Below, one piece after another: positions 11,578 to 22,941 of a stretch of DNA of 55,696 nt. The notes under the pieces were generated by a model, which was given only the letters and a program-made list of their open reading frames with translations, was not told the DNA's origin and searched no databases. Each line of letters begins with the position of its first letter. Position 1 is the first letter of the stretch. Both the position numbers and the translations under genes were made by a program. The DNA comes from Monosiga brevicollis MX1 (taxonomy: Eukaryota; Opisthokonta; Choanoflagellata; Craspedida; Salpingoecidae): assembly GCF_000002865.3 (NCBI RefSeq), contig NW_001865078.1, forward strand, positions 5,035 through 60,730, read 5' to 3'.

Positions 11578-14451
11578 ATGCCACAATCACGACGGAGATC
11601 TGTACAGCACGCGCTAGCGGAGGCCACAGGAGCACAACAAGTAAGCTGACACTCTGTTGATTTATTTCGCGACCCTACTTTATGAGTTGGCGTTTGCCTT
11701 CGTCTGGTTCGCTGCGCGGCATGTTTGGCCATCATTTTATTTTTTGGCATGTGCCGCAGGTGCAACAGCGCATGCGCGCTGACCAGGCCTTTGCGCTGTT
11801 CCAGCTGGCATTGCAAATATATCGCGGCGAAGCGCCTGAGGATGCATTGGACGCGCTGCTGCAAGAGCATGGGGTTCGCAACGTCACGCGAAAGACACTG
11901 AAAAAGCTTTTACCACATCATGATAGCTTGTCAAGCCGCGCCCCAAGCAGCCGTGTGGTTGCACAGCTGTACGAAGTCACCGAAAAAGAATTGAATGCTC
12001 CTCGAGGGCGAGCACGGCATGTCGCATCGCGTCACGATGGTCGAACAATTCTAATTCCGTCGGAGCGGGAGCTACTTGCCCAGCATGTTGCTACCTTTGC
12101 GGATCACAATTTGTCCAGGACACGGGCACACGTTATCAACGTTATGCGGGACCTGCTAGAGATACGCCGTAACTTGTTGGAAACGGCCAAACGCAACCAG
12201 CTGCCCGAGGCTGACCTGATACCCGCGCTGACACAACGAGAACTCTCCTTTTTGTCTCGATTTGATGGCCCACGCGCCCAGAGCAGAAACTCACAACGCA
12301 CACCCCTGCGCGAGCACTGGTTTGAAGCATGGGAACATGAGTTTGGATTACGGCTTGTTGGCGCAAGAGCCCAAGATTCACGCAGAGTGGCCGCCGCCAC
12401 ACGCTTGCGTTGTGACGCACACTTTGAAGAATTTGGCAAGGCTCTAAAAGATCTTGGATTTTTGCACCTCTCCGGACCCCATGCCGGAACAATTCGCGGT
12501 GATCGTAAGTTCCCGCTAGCCTTGCGTTTGCATTTTGATTGTGGAAGCGCTCACGTTTGCGACTTTGGCCATTCTTTGAATGACAGGCTTGTTCCACATT
12601 TGGTGCGTGGACGAAATGCCCGGTTTAAAAGCCGGTTTTGGATCATTGCGGGTTTACTCTCGCAACGACCGGCACATCGATCGAGGCGCTATGGCGGGGC
12701 AGACCTACAACCGAACTGTGACTCTTGTCATGGCCATCGCCCTTGGTGGAGCACTAGCGCCACCTCTGCTCATCCACAAGCGTGCCACACTCTCTAAAGA
12801 CACAATTGCCGCTCCCATCAGCCTGCCGGAAACGCTCGTGACGGACACAAAGCTACAGCACTTTGCCAGTTGTGCCAATGAGACGGGCTGGATCACTCGT
12901 CGTCTATTCTTAGCATTTTGTCGTCGACTTCGTGCCTTTACTGGACATACCGAGCCTCTGTTGCTCATTTCCGACGGCCATCGAACGCGCATCTCGGCCG
13001 AAGTTGTGGCATACTTGCGCTCGATCAACATTTTCCTTTTTTTAATTCCACCATACACAAGTCATTGTCTCTCCCCTAGTGATCAATGGCATCAACATGT
13101 TTCTCGTGATCGCATTCGCAAGTTGGTTGGTATGACCTCCGGTCGAGCTGCAACGGCTGCAGAAGAGTGCTGCGCTCTCTATCACGCCATTCACGAGCAG
13201 AGCAGTCATCCTGACTGCATTATCGCAGCGTGGAAGGCGGCAGGCATCACCCGAACGCGTTGGGGTTGGGATTTGATGTCCAACAAGCCACCTCCTGAGA
13301 CCGTGGATGAGATACACCGGGCCCCTTCTCCTCCTCCAATTACACCACAGACTCTGCCCCCGTCTGCGTCCCCTCCTGACTCCCTTGACCTCACGAGCAC
13401 ACCGCGCACGCTAGTACGTTGGGCCCAAAGGGCACACGACTACATTCAAGCCGCTCAACCGGATTTAAAGCGCCTTGACAAACTTGAACATGAGATCATC
13501 GACATAGCAGCACACCAGCAGTGCTTTATTGACAAGTTGAGTCAAGCTGCCGCTGGAAGCCAGAGCAAACGGGCCAAGGTGGAGGGCATTCACGGACTAT
13601 TAGTGCGTGACGAGCCACTACAGCGTCTGCGCCAGGTCAGCGACCGCGCAGCAGGTCAAGTTGACAAGGCCCAACGCCGTGCCACTCTCTGCGCTAGTCT
13701 AGAACAAATACAGCAAGTACTGAACCTACCAGGCACCAGCAAAAGCGACCTTCAAGCAGCATGCCGAGTAGAAGGCATATCCGTCACTGGAAATAAACCA
13801 GATCTTTTGAGGCGCCTCCAGTACAAATTGGGCCTTCCGGCTTTTCCAACTGCTGCTAAAACCGATGCCCCCGCGCCCTCGGCACCACCCACAACACCAG
13901 CGATGCAGGAGAGCACAGCTGCGTCAGCTCAGGCTGCCTTGGACAGCGGTGCGAGGTTAGAGACTGTGGACATTTGTCACACGGAAGCCTCAAACGCCCC
14001 CACTGCAAATACAACATGCCCTGCCCAAACCCTAGATGGTTCAGAAGCGGCTTGTGGTGATGTCAATGCGTCTCTCGACCGCGCACAAGATGACAGCAAG
14101 CCAGGTTACGGCAAATTCCCATCTTTCGATTCTTGGATTCGTGACTTACCTGACAGGGGCCTATCAACTATTCAGGAGCCATCATCGGAAACATCTCGAG
14201 TTTACACACCTTTTTCCGAAAGTGAGCTGGATCGCACTGAGCTTGAACATATCCTGCAGGCCTGCGATCCTGCTACCCGATTGTATCGAGACACTGTCCT
14301 ACCTACGCCTGGTCAAACCGGCTGTCAACCAGTTCGCAATTGTAAATCAATAAAATTGAAAAAAATTGTTATTTTTCTGGTAGAATTCAACGCATCTGCT
14401 TCTACAAAGACACAGTGCGGGGTCTCTGGAAACGATTGTTCGTATATTTAG
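11578..14451 (+). CDS. DDE-family (pogo/Fot-like) transposase with C-terminal SAP domain
   Basis: Three exons (11578-11640, 11760-12504, 12587-14451; introns 119 and 82 bp, GT/AG) join to 2,673 nt, an 890-residue protein. The N-terminal part is helical and likely holds the helix-turn-helix DNA-binding region. The catalytic core shows the three expected acids: Asp278 in WCVDEMP, just after the second splice, Asp399 in LLISDGHRT and Asp435 in LIPPYTSHCLSPSD. The last two are 35 residues apart, the spacing known for Fot1/pogo enzymes. Around residues 645-690 lies a SAP-like motif (SKSDLQAACRVEGISVTGNK). The rest of the C-terminus is Ser/Pro/Thr-rich. It should cut and join the element ends at TA targets. 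The ATG at 11578 is chosen because it gives an in-frame first exon ending at a good GTAAGC donor. Confidence 0.85.
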
Positions 14452-14735
14452 CTAACACGCGAGCACTGAACAAGTCCCAGTTCCCAACAGTATCGCACGT
14501 TAAATCTAGCCGAGCTTTCAAGTCTTCCGTACTAAAAAAAAATTAATTTTTGTTTGTTCGCACGTGAACATGGAGAAACATTCGAGGTATACAGCCCAAT
14601 TGGGTACCATAAAATAGCCCATTGTACGACCTTTCACATGACTGCCGCACCATGACTTCATCGTAGAGTTCAACCAAGTTATGTTCAAAATAATGAAATA
14701 CTCGCACAGGGCATCGGCGGTACGTGTGGAATTTT

Positions 14736-14768
14736 TTCATTCAAAAATAGAGGGGACGTAGATGACTG
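14736..14768 (-). repeat. Right terminal inverted repeat of pogo-like element
   Basis: Read on the minus strand it begins CAGTCATCTACGTCCCCTC and continues with the same T-rich block as the left end, but without the 10-11-base segment after CAGTCA. Confidence 0.8.
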
Positions 14769-14770
14769 TA

Positions 14771-15632
14771 GTGGAAAATGTGTGAAAACGTACAGGATGT
14801 ACAGTCTGTACCTCCAACCTTTCCGAGTGGTTTGAGTTTGTGTCAATTGGTAATTGGCAATGCTTCCAAGGCCACCCACGCTGGTCAAGCAGGATTGGAC
14901 TCCCCGAGCAGCAAAAGTGAGCCATCAGTCTCTCACAAACACACCGCATATTGGAATGACGCAAAGTCAAACAACACCGTACATAGATTTTCAAGTAGGC
15001 GTCAACGCTGGTGAGCTTTCCCAGACCGTCGACTATCTTGTGATAACAGGTGGCATAAAGCCGGCGATGCGTCAGTACATCCAAAACTACGCTAATTCAA
15101 ACGAGCTGTCTGTATCTGCCTTTGGACGAGCTGAGCTGACGTTGTGCAAGACATGGCCTGAGTGCGTCCGTGCTTGCCACCCAATGTTCAAATGATATCA
15201 AGACGACTGTCAAACAAGTGTGTATGCTAATTGTCTATACTTGTTTTGACAAGGATCGGCACTGTTTGCCGCAACCCCGGCTTACTTCAGCAGATGCCCT
15301 GCTTTTTGAAAACTGGCTTCCACACGTCATGAAGTCTGGCATGACCTGTTCTTGTATTTTCCTTCGTTGCCTGGGCTGTTTCCTTGTCTCGTCCCTGTAT
15401 GGACTGTATCCAGTAATGACAACATCAAGCACATACATGTACATGCATGGATAATGACAGCATCAATTGTAGTAGTTAAATCCGAGAAGATGGTCACGGC
15501 AGATGAGTATTTCTCGGAATAACAACGTAACTCGAGCCACACGTTCTCCAGCGTGATCACAACTATCAGCATACTCAGTTCTCAGGCTTGAAATGGGTGA
15601 CGTGTCATGCACGTTCGTGCGCTAGGAGGTCA
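14771..15632. other. Gene-free interval right of the transposon
   Basis: I see no supported gene. Several 60-115-codon frames exist on both strands but show no family motif. If the ankyrin gene once extended across the transposon its upstream exons should lie here, and I cannot find them. Confidence 0.5.
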
Positions 15633-18600
15633 TCAGTGCTCCCGTTGCCATGGCAAATCGGCTGCAGCGGCTTCATCCATGTCGTCGTCGTCGTCGTCGT
15701 CTGAGCCGTCCACCTCTCGGTCGAGACCAACACTGCGCATGGCCTCGGCGAATTGCTCGGTTTGGGCAGCTTGCCCGACATACTCTGTGCCCGCATAGCA
15801 ACCTTGCTCCCGGGCAAAGTCAATCAGCTGCTTCCAGCACGGGTCGCATCGAAGTACAAATGGGTTACCCACCACCACAAGCAAAGCCTTGGGGCGAGTG
15901 ACTGTCACATTGAAGCGCTTCGGGTTGCGCAGAAAGCCCAGACTGTGTTCCACGTCAAAACGCAAGAAAGCGGCCAGGTCCACCGTGTCGAGTTGCGTTG
16001 GTTGAACACTGCGCACGGTTGACACGATGATGACGCGGCGCTCGTCGCCCTGAAAGGCCTCGACGGTGCCCACCTTGATGCGGTCCCACCCTTTGCGCTC
16101 AAAGAGCCGCCGCAAACGCTGGCACTGCTTGGTGTAGGGTGCAATGACACCAATGTCGGATGGCCTCAGGCCCGCCGGGCGGTGGTCCAGCAAGTCCTCG
16201 ACGTACTGGCACACCTGCACCAGCTCTACCAAAGCCAACACAGGATGCAAGGTGAGAGGCACATGGTTGAACAAGGGCGGGTGTGTGGCTGCTCGTACCT
16301 TCCAGATTGAAGAACGACGGTGAGTCTCCCTCCTGCTCGTGCTTTCCTTGCACCCCATGAAACACCAGGGGTACTTTGGCGTTGGGCAACTGGTCCCAGG
16401 TGAGCAGCGAGTTGCGCTCATCAACATCGGCGCAAGCCTCCAGCTCGTCGTCGTAGAACAGGCGCGAGGGCACTGCGAGCAGCTTTGGGTGCGAGCGGTA
16501 GTTCTTGATGAGCTTGGTCACGTAGGCACGATTGAACGTGGGGGCAGTCCCAGTAGGCGCATCGAGCTGGCGAGCATAAGGAGCTTGGGACATCAGGCGC
16601 TCGAGCATGGACTCGCCCAGACCATGTTTGACCGCCACAGAGCTGCGAATGATGGGTCCCAGCTGACAAGGGTCACCTACAATAGAACAAGACGGCACAG
16701 CACCAACTTAAGATGCTCGAGAGCACGCACAGCAATATCCAACAAGCAACAGCTTACCAGCAAGCACGATTCGGGTGCCGACCGACTCGGACCAGGCCCC
16801 CACGCCGCCGATCAACGGCAGCAGGGTTTCACACTCGTCGGCATGGCCGGCCTCGTCGATAAAAACATAATCAACACCTTTGAATCCGTTCTGAACGTCG
16901 GTCACGGTAGCGGCAAACGCCAGGGTGGAGAACACAAGGCGCACGTGCGACATATTGTCCGGCAGCTTGTACACATTGGCCTCTTCGTCATAGCAGCTGT
17001 ACTTGGCAACCTCCTCGCGGTCGGCCCCACTGCGCTGACGAAAGGCCGCGTTTGCTCGAAGAATGGCGCTTTGAGGCAGCAGGCCGGATACAGCGCGGGT
17101 AATTCGGGCCAGAAGTACGTCAGTGGCGTCGTTGCTTGGGGCACAGACGAGCACTCGAGACCCCTGTTTCGAGGCAAACACCTGTGGAAGAGAAGCGCAA
17201 TGAGCATGAGCAAAGGGCTCGTGTTTGTTGCAAATGTTAACATTGCACGTCTGCACACTTGCCTGATAAACTGCTTCGACGAGCGTCATGGTCTTCCCTG
17301 TTCCTGGGGGCCCAAAAATAATGTACGGTGGTGATTGTGGGGGCAGCTGAATCACGGCCTGCACAGCCTGCTGCTGCTCGTTGTTGAGGTTTGGACTTCG
17401 CCACTGGAGCTGTCGTGGCTGTGACGCTGACGCCTTCTTCGGGAAGAGAGGATGTGTGGGAATAACAAGCGGCAGCAAAGGGGACGAAGAAATGTCGCGC
17501 AGAGCGCGATGCCGACGCTGCAGACCGGTCCGCTTCAACGTGAACCTGACATTGTACGGCATACGATCAATGTGCTGGGCGTGCACCGTTTCGTGAAACT
17601 TGATCAACACCTCGCACTGGCGCACGTGGTGCACATATCCACGGTGGGACTCGCCCGACGCGTTCTGAATGATAATGGCATCACCTTTGAGCACCGAGGG
17701 TCGGCGCTCAGCGAGACCAGGGACGACAAGAGCCAAAAATCGTCCGCTGATGGTCAGGGGAGCGTTTTCCATGCTGTATCTGTCAAGGTCAAGGTTCATT
17801 TGATGCTCCTCGAGATGCCACAACAAGGCAAGCCGCTTAGCATAAGTGCTAGGCGTGAGCGGCTCAGGCTGTTCTGGCAGTTTCTTGGCAAGCTCAGACA
17901 CCGGCGTGGCGTTCTCGAATTTGGGCAAGGGGGTTGTGTACTTCGGAAGATCGCCTATTGTATGTGGGAGCAAGTTGTTAGGAGCGGCACAGAAAGCATG
18001 GGAGGGAGCAACCAACTGTGGGGCAAGGCTTACCAGAAGGTCGGATTCCATTTGTGTGGACTGGACCTCGGATCTTAAGCTGTCGGCGCCGCACTCGAGG
18101 CTCATTCTCGGCTCGCAGCTGTTTTAGCAAGGCTGACTCAGCTTTGAGCTCGAGCACATGCCCCAGGTGAAATCCGCCAAAGCTGAGTACCAGTAGACAA
18201 ACAACGTGCTCCTGCTGGGGTGGGTGGTAGGAGATGCGCAGGTTCACAGTGCCATTGGCAGGGACTGGAACTTTGTCAATTCCCATTTTCTCGTCCCACA
18301 GGCTCACGTGGCGTGGCTTGCTAATAATATCCCAGACATGAAGCAGACGCTCCTTGGGGCGCTCGTTGTGCACTTGAACCTCGAGCACGGACTTCTGTCC
18401 AGGCTCTGCAACAAGAGAGTGTTTTGCGATCAGTCTGACTCCTCCTTTAGGCTTGAGAAGGCCACCGTGCGTGGCGTGATGTTTGAGCTTCTGCCGCAGC
18501 TCATTCGCATCCTGTTGAGCCTCTGTCAGCGCCTTGAATCGATGCAGCTGATGCCCCTCTGATCGCCGCTTCCGTAATGGGGCAGGCAACGGAGGGAGCA

Positions 18601-18835
18601 GCTGACGGTACTGCCTTAGTGCCAGCTGTAACGGCCGGAAGGCGATGGTGTAGCTGAGCTCATAAAATTCACGCAGGCGTCTCCGAAGATCGCTCATGCC
18701 GGTGGCGTCCGACAGCTGGGGCTTGATCAAGGAGCAGATATCTCGGGCTTGCGGTGAGTTCTTGTCTGGCAGCCCCTCACGTTTGAACGTGGACTGCTTC
18801 AGGCACCAAAGGGTGGTGACGGGGTCCACTGCCAT
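15633..18835 (-). CDS. MOV10: MOV10/Armitage-type UPF1-like RNA helicase
   Basis: Five exons (18835-18034, 17954-17263, 17181-16758, 16676-16299, 16225-15633) join to 2,889 nt, 962 residues, close to animal MOV10. The N-terminal third has an Ig-like/beta region typical of the family. The SF1 core follows: GPPGTGKT near residue 480, CAPSND (motif Ia), IDEAG near 605 (MOV10 has DEAG), GDPCQLGP (III), KNYRSHP (IV), GTVEAFQGDERRVII (V) and NVTVTRPKALL (VI). The C-terminus ends in an Asp run and a short Ala/Asp tail. Family members unwind RNA 5' to 3' and act in cytoplasmic RNA silencing, decay and retroelement control. The second intron (17262-17182) uses a GC donor, is 81 nt and has no stop in frame; removal restores the family alignment. 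Orthology to MOV10 versus SDE3 is not separable here. Confidence 0.88.
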
Positions 18836-19322
18836 GGCTTTGGTCAGACTTGATAAAGGCCCTTGGGGTGTTCTCGCACGCCGCGCGACCTTGACTTGAC
18901 TCGGGTGATCGGTGTACGAAACTACCCGCCGTCAAGGAAGGTCGAGTAGATCAAGGAACAGACATGGTTGTACTTCTTCTCAAAAGCGACAAAACTGCTT
19001 TCGAGAAGACAAAGTTGGACAAAAATAACCTCTTCTTACAAAACGTTTTAAACTTCTTCTCTTTCTCCTGTTCTTCGTGCCAACTAAAAAGACTTACACG
19101 TAGTATATTTTTCAACATTTCTTCTCAAATGAGACGGTTCTTAAGGTGATTCTTATAAGAACTTTTCTCATGAGAACTTTTCTTCAAAGGAGCTTTTTCC
19201 TTCGTGCGGAACGTAACAGCCGGTGCCACGCGTTTGATGTCGAGCCATTCATCAGAGGTCATATACACACCGACTTGAGCGAGGGATGACGGCTCGGACA
19301 GAAAGTATAAGTCAATTAAAAG
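18836..19322. other. AT-rich intergenic interval upstream of the MOV10-type gene
   Basis: No gene seen. From about 18960 to 19200 the sequence is rich in TTCTTCTC and GAGAACTTTTCTT-like short repeats, unlike the GC-rich surroundings. It should contain the MOV10 promoter and the 3' end of the lyase gene. Confidence 0.45.
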
Positions 19323-22074
19323 CTAGTTGATGCGAGGCTTGAGTCGGTTGGTACAGCTCGACGAGCACCGTTTCATGACGGTGTAATACAAAAAGACTCC
19401 AAACATCAGGACAGTCAATGTCCCGGAGACAATGTATAAGCCCATATACCACGTGTAGAGGCGACGGCATGTGGCGACTACGCTTTGGCCCATCATCTCG
19501 GCCGATAGAGTGGTAAATACGCATTTTCCATCTTTCAGCAGCACGCAATTTTCGCAGGATAAAACGTTGAATGGGATCTCGACGGCCAGCTGCGTTGTTG
19601 TGGGAGAGCTTGCCGTTATTGTCAGGATGAAAGAGCTCTTGCTCGTGTCAATGACCACGGCACAACTCGCATTGCAGCCAAGGTGCCGTTCAGCAAACCG
19701 ATGGCGGCCGCCGCTGGAAAAGATGGCCGTGTGGATGTTGTTGCGGGAAAAAACAACGCCTTCCTCAGTCTGCACCGTCGATATACTCTTCGTCAAATTA
19801 GACAGGACCACGGGAGCAGACACAAGAGGCACGCTTGGTATCATTAGATACCCCGCAGAAGACGGTGCGGGCTTGGGAAACACCCATTTGAGGAAGAAGC
19901 GGTCCACAGTCTCCGGCCGAGGATCCGTGCCAATATCCAGCCAACTGCCGTTTGCCCAGCCTCGAAAAATTTCCAAGGTGCCATCAACAGGGCCAAACTT
20001 GCTGCTCAAAGCATAGAGGGTTTTATCGTGGTGAATCCATGCCACAGTGTCAGCGGCAAGCCGAATGGGACGATGTGAGGCAATCTCGAGCTGGTCGCCA
20101 TTTTTCAAGGCCACCGTCACTGTGCTACGAGCCCGCGCGTCTTCGAGTGTGAAAACGACCGGCACCTTATCGGGTACAGAGATGCGGTGGGCTGTAGCAA
20201 ACAAGGCGTCGGGATACATGGCCCAGCTTCGAACACATTTCAGGGGACGTCGTGCACGCTGCGTCATGAAGGCGGCCCCCAGCACCCCGTTGCTAACGCC
20301 GCCAACTTCAGAGGTATGGGCGGACATGAGCGTCGTGCTGCAGTTGGGCGCCTCATCTTGCTATGGCAAGCAGTCGATCAAGCCATTGAAGCAAGAAAAA
20401 AAAAAGCATTCAAGGTCAGCCAAGTCATGACGAGACAGCATGCCGAGGCGCTGAGTGGACAAACCTGATCGAGCAGGGTCCCTGGGAGTTGTTGCCAGTT
20501 CCACGTGGGAAAGACGCTCTCGTACTCGTCGCCAGTATAGTAGCGTGCTACCATGCCACTGGCCGTAAATTGGCTTCGCTTGCTCTCGGTGTTGACACAC
20601 ATGGCGTTGGCTGTGCGCGCAGAGAACATGTGAATACTGTATTGGAAATTTTCTCCACGCATGATGGCGTAGTCGCTGTTGAAGAAATGGCGGTGTCCTA
20701 CAAGTGGTGTTTGTGAGCCGTTTCGAGCCAAACGGCGAGCAAAGTCGAGAATTTCGGGCCGGCGTGGGGATTTGAGACTCGCGAGCTGGTTGATGTCAAA
20801 CATCGGGCGGTCTGTGCCAGGTGGGCGAGTGATAACACGGCCTGTTACCGCAATATCCCACACTTCCTCCGAGCCGACTGTCATCCAGGCCTGTGCGTCC
20901 ACGATCAAGCTGACAAAATCGCTCATTTGCGTGGGGGGAATGTAAAAGCTGGTATCTCTCGCTTGATAAACCATGTCGAGCAAAAAGGTTGTGTAGTTGA
21001 ACCCGTAACTGCCTGTGAGGTGCTGTCCATCGTGCTGATGAAAGGATGAGTCGTATTGGACGCCGTCTTGGCGGCTTTTGACTCGGCCCGTCTCAGCATA
21101 GATGCCTTGATACGCATGGGCGATACTAGTCACGTTGCCCACTATGGCATCGTGCAAAATTTGAACATAGGCCTCCCAGATCTGCGGACAGGGTGCGGGA
21201 TGCGCAGATGAGGGTGCTGTAAAACAAGACTGAGGCCCGGCAGATGAATCAAGACGGGGCCGGTAAAAAGGAGAAGCCACAGCCAGATCACCTCACCAGG
21301 TTGGCACCTGTGGCTCTCCACCATTTAGCTCGGAGAAGAATGGCCATGCCATCCTCGAGATTTTGGGCCCGCATTAGATCTGGCCCAAGCAGATACAAGG
21401 TCCCTGCCATGGCCTGTGGAACGGCAATTTGGTTCCACCACCTACGCGTTCAGCGAGCCAGAGCTGAATAATTGCGGTACAAAAGCCAAACCAAGGCGTT
21501 GCCATCAAGCACGCATCCATCCCCCCCTCCCAATCAACCTCCCCGCATCGTTACCAGTTTGGGCATATGAGGTCCATTTTAAGCCATTGACGAGTGGCAC
21601 ACGTCACGGCGGCGAGCAGCGAGGGGCTTTGATAGTCGACTGAACCCGGAGTAGCGTACAATGCAGTCAGGAGCTGCACCTGCTTCATGTGAGAGCCCGG
21701 TGACCACCTGTGATCAGGTCTGTGAATTAAAAGGCGCGTCTGAGCCGAGATGGGAGGGCAAGGCATCGCACACACTCAACGTACACGTTGCGCGATTGGT
21801 CGCTGTAATCAATGTTTGTAAAGGTGCAGTTGTCATCCAGCATGGCGAGATAGGCATGGGCCTCATCGGTCAACTTGGACCGCTTTTGATCTGGCAGCTG
21901 AAGCGACTCGCGCAGCTGGGTGCGCAGACGGTCCAGGTCAGCGGCAAGGGGCTCGGCCCCGCGAGGCTTTTCATTCACGGGGGCGCCGTCACACAGTCCC
22001 CCGGAATACCAAGAACAAATCACGATCAGGCTCACAGAGGGCAGCAGCCGCCCGAGCCCCCTCCGCACACTCAT
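19323..22074 (-). CDS. Polysaccharide lyase family 8 enzyme with C-terminal TM anchor
   Basis: Five exons (22074-21785, 21707-21555, 21441-21297, 21181-20465, 20360-19323) join to 2,343 nt, 780 residues. A signal peptide (hydrophobic core about residues 9-25) starts the protein. PL8 landmarks follow in order: DYSDQSRNVW across splice 1, the tripled Trp plus Asn151 (WWWNQIAVPQ) built across splice 2, the catalytic pair His246/Tyr255 in HQHDGQHLTGSY with the usual nine-residue spacing, FSARTANAMCVNTES (matching the S-R-x-x-N-x-E-x-x-N-x-E block) and WNWQQLPGT. A beta-rich C-terminal domain is followed by one TM helix (about 745-767) and a short Cys/Arg-rich cytoplasmic tail. PL8 enzymes cleave hyaluronan, chondroitin or xanthan by beta-elimination. 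The predicted form is a type I cell-surface enzyme; the substrate cannot be told from sequence. Confidence 0.88.
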
Positions 22075-22941
22075 GTTTCAAGGCGACGCAGGGCATCTGC
22101 ATCAGCTCCCTCATATGCGGTGTGATCTTGTTGGCAGTTGACTCCTCTTCACACACACTCGTGTTTCAAGAAAAAAATGCAGAGGAGCATGTGCTTGACG
22201 TGTGTGGCGTGATGTGACTTGATGGCTGGTGATTTTGGTGTGTGTGTGTGTGTGTGTGTGTGTCTTGTGTCTTGATATGCGTGCGCTAGTGTGGTCGATT
22301 CATTATCTTGAAGCCACGAGTCCGCAGTGCGACTCACAGTCTCGCTGTTTGACGGTTGTTTTTCTGCCATGTTGGGGAGCGTAACATGAAGGTGGATGTG
22401 GATGGTGATCATGTTGGTGTGTGTGGTCCGAGTGTAGACCTCCGCGTGGTGACTCTTTGGCTCTTTTCTCTTGCACGCTTTTGCGGTGCGCTCGTAAATC
22501 TGCATGCAAGCAGGCAGTTCAGATTGGTCGTCTTGCCGTCCCCCAAACAACCAATCTTCCAAAAACAAACAAACCGTTACAGACGGCAAAACCAACCAAT
22601 CAACCACGCACGCAACCCACCAACCAACCAACCCACCCACACTAACATGTAAATAAAGCTATCATCCCGTAAATCCCACCATTTCTGTCAGAAAAGTCCC
22701 CAAACCAAAAAGGAATGACCCTGACGCAATCAAAGTGGACATGACATTGTATTACAGACACAAAATGTCATCAAACATCGACAGGATGGGTCGAGCTGCC
22801 TTTTTTTGCAAGTTTCGATTAATATGCCAGTCAGCACCTCAAACTCCCAAGGCATGGAAATCACGCCATCAGCACCGGATAATCATCACAAGAAACGACA
22901 ATCACAAAAGACAACGCCATCGTGCTTCACCGAGTCTTGGC
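22075..22941. other. Intergenic interval with (GT)n microsatellite
   Basis: No gene seen. It lies between the lyase start and the PI4K stop. It contains a (GT)n run at 22237-22263 and a CAAC/CCAA-rich stretch at 22560-22640. The lyase promoter should lie in the left part. Confidence 0.5.

Larger units (their letters stand above)
11309..14768 (+). mobile_element. pogo/Fot-like Tc1-mariner-superfamily DNA transposon
   Basis: The element is 3,460 bp, flanked by the dinucleotide TA at 11307-11308 and 14769-14770. Both ends begin CAGTCA and share the inverted block CTACRTCCCCTCTATTTTTG. It encodes one intron-containing DDE transposase on the + strand. It sits in the intron of the ankyrin remnant. 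The TIRs, TA duplication and intact transposase suggest recent activity. Confidence 0.85.

Noticed and set aside
11127-11870. 247-codon minus-strand frame containing the ankyrin repeat
   Set aside because: Only the last ~35 codons before the splice donor are ankyrin; the rest reads through intron and the left end of the pogo-like element.
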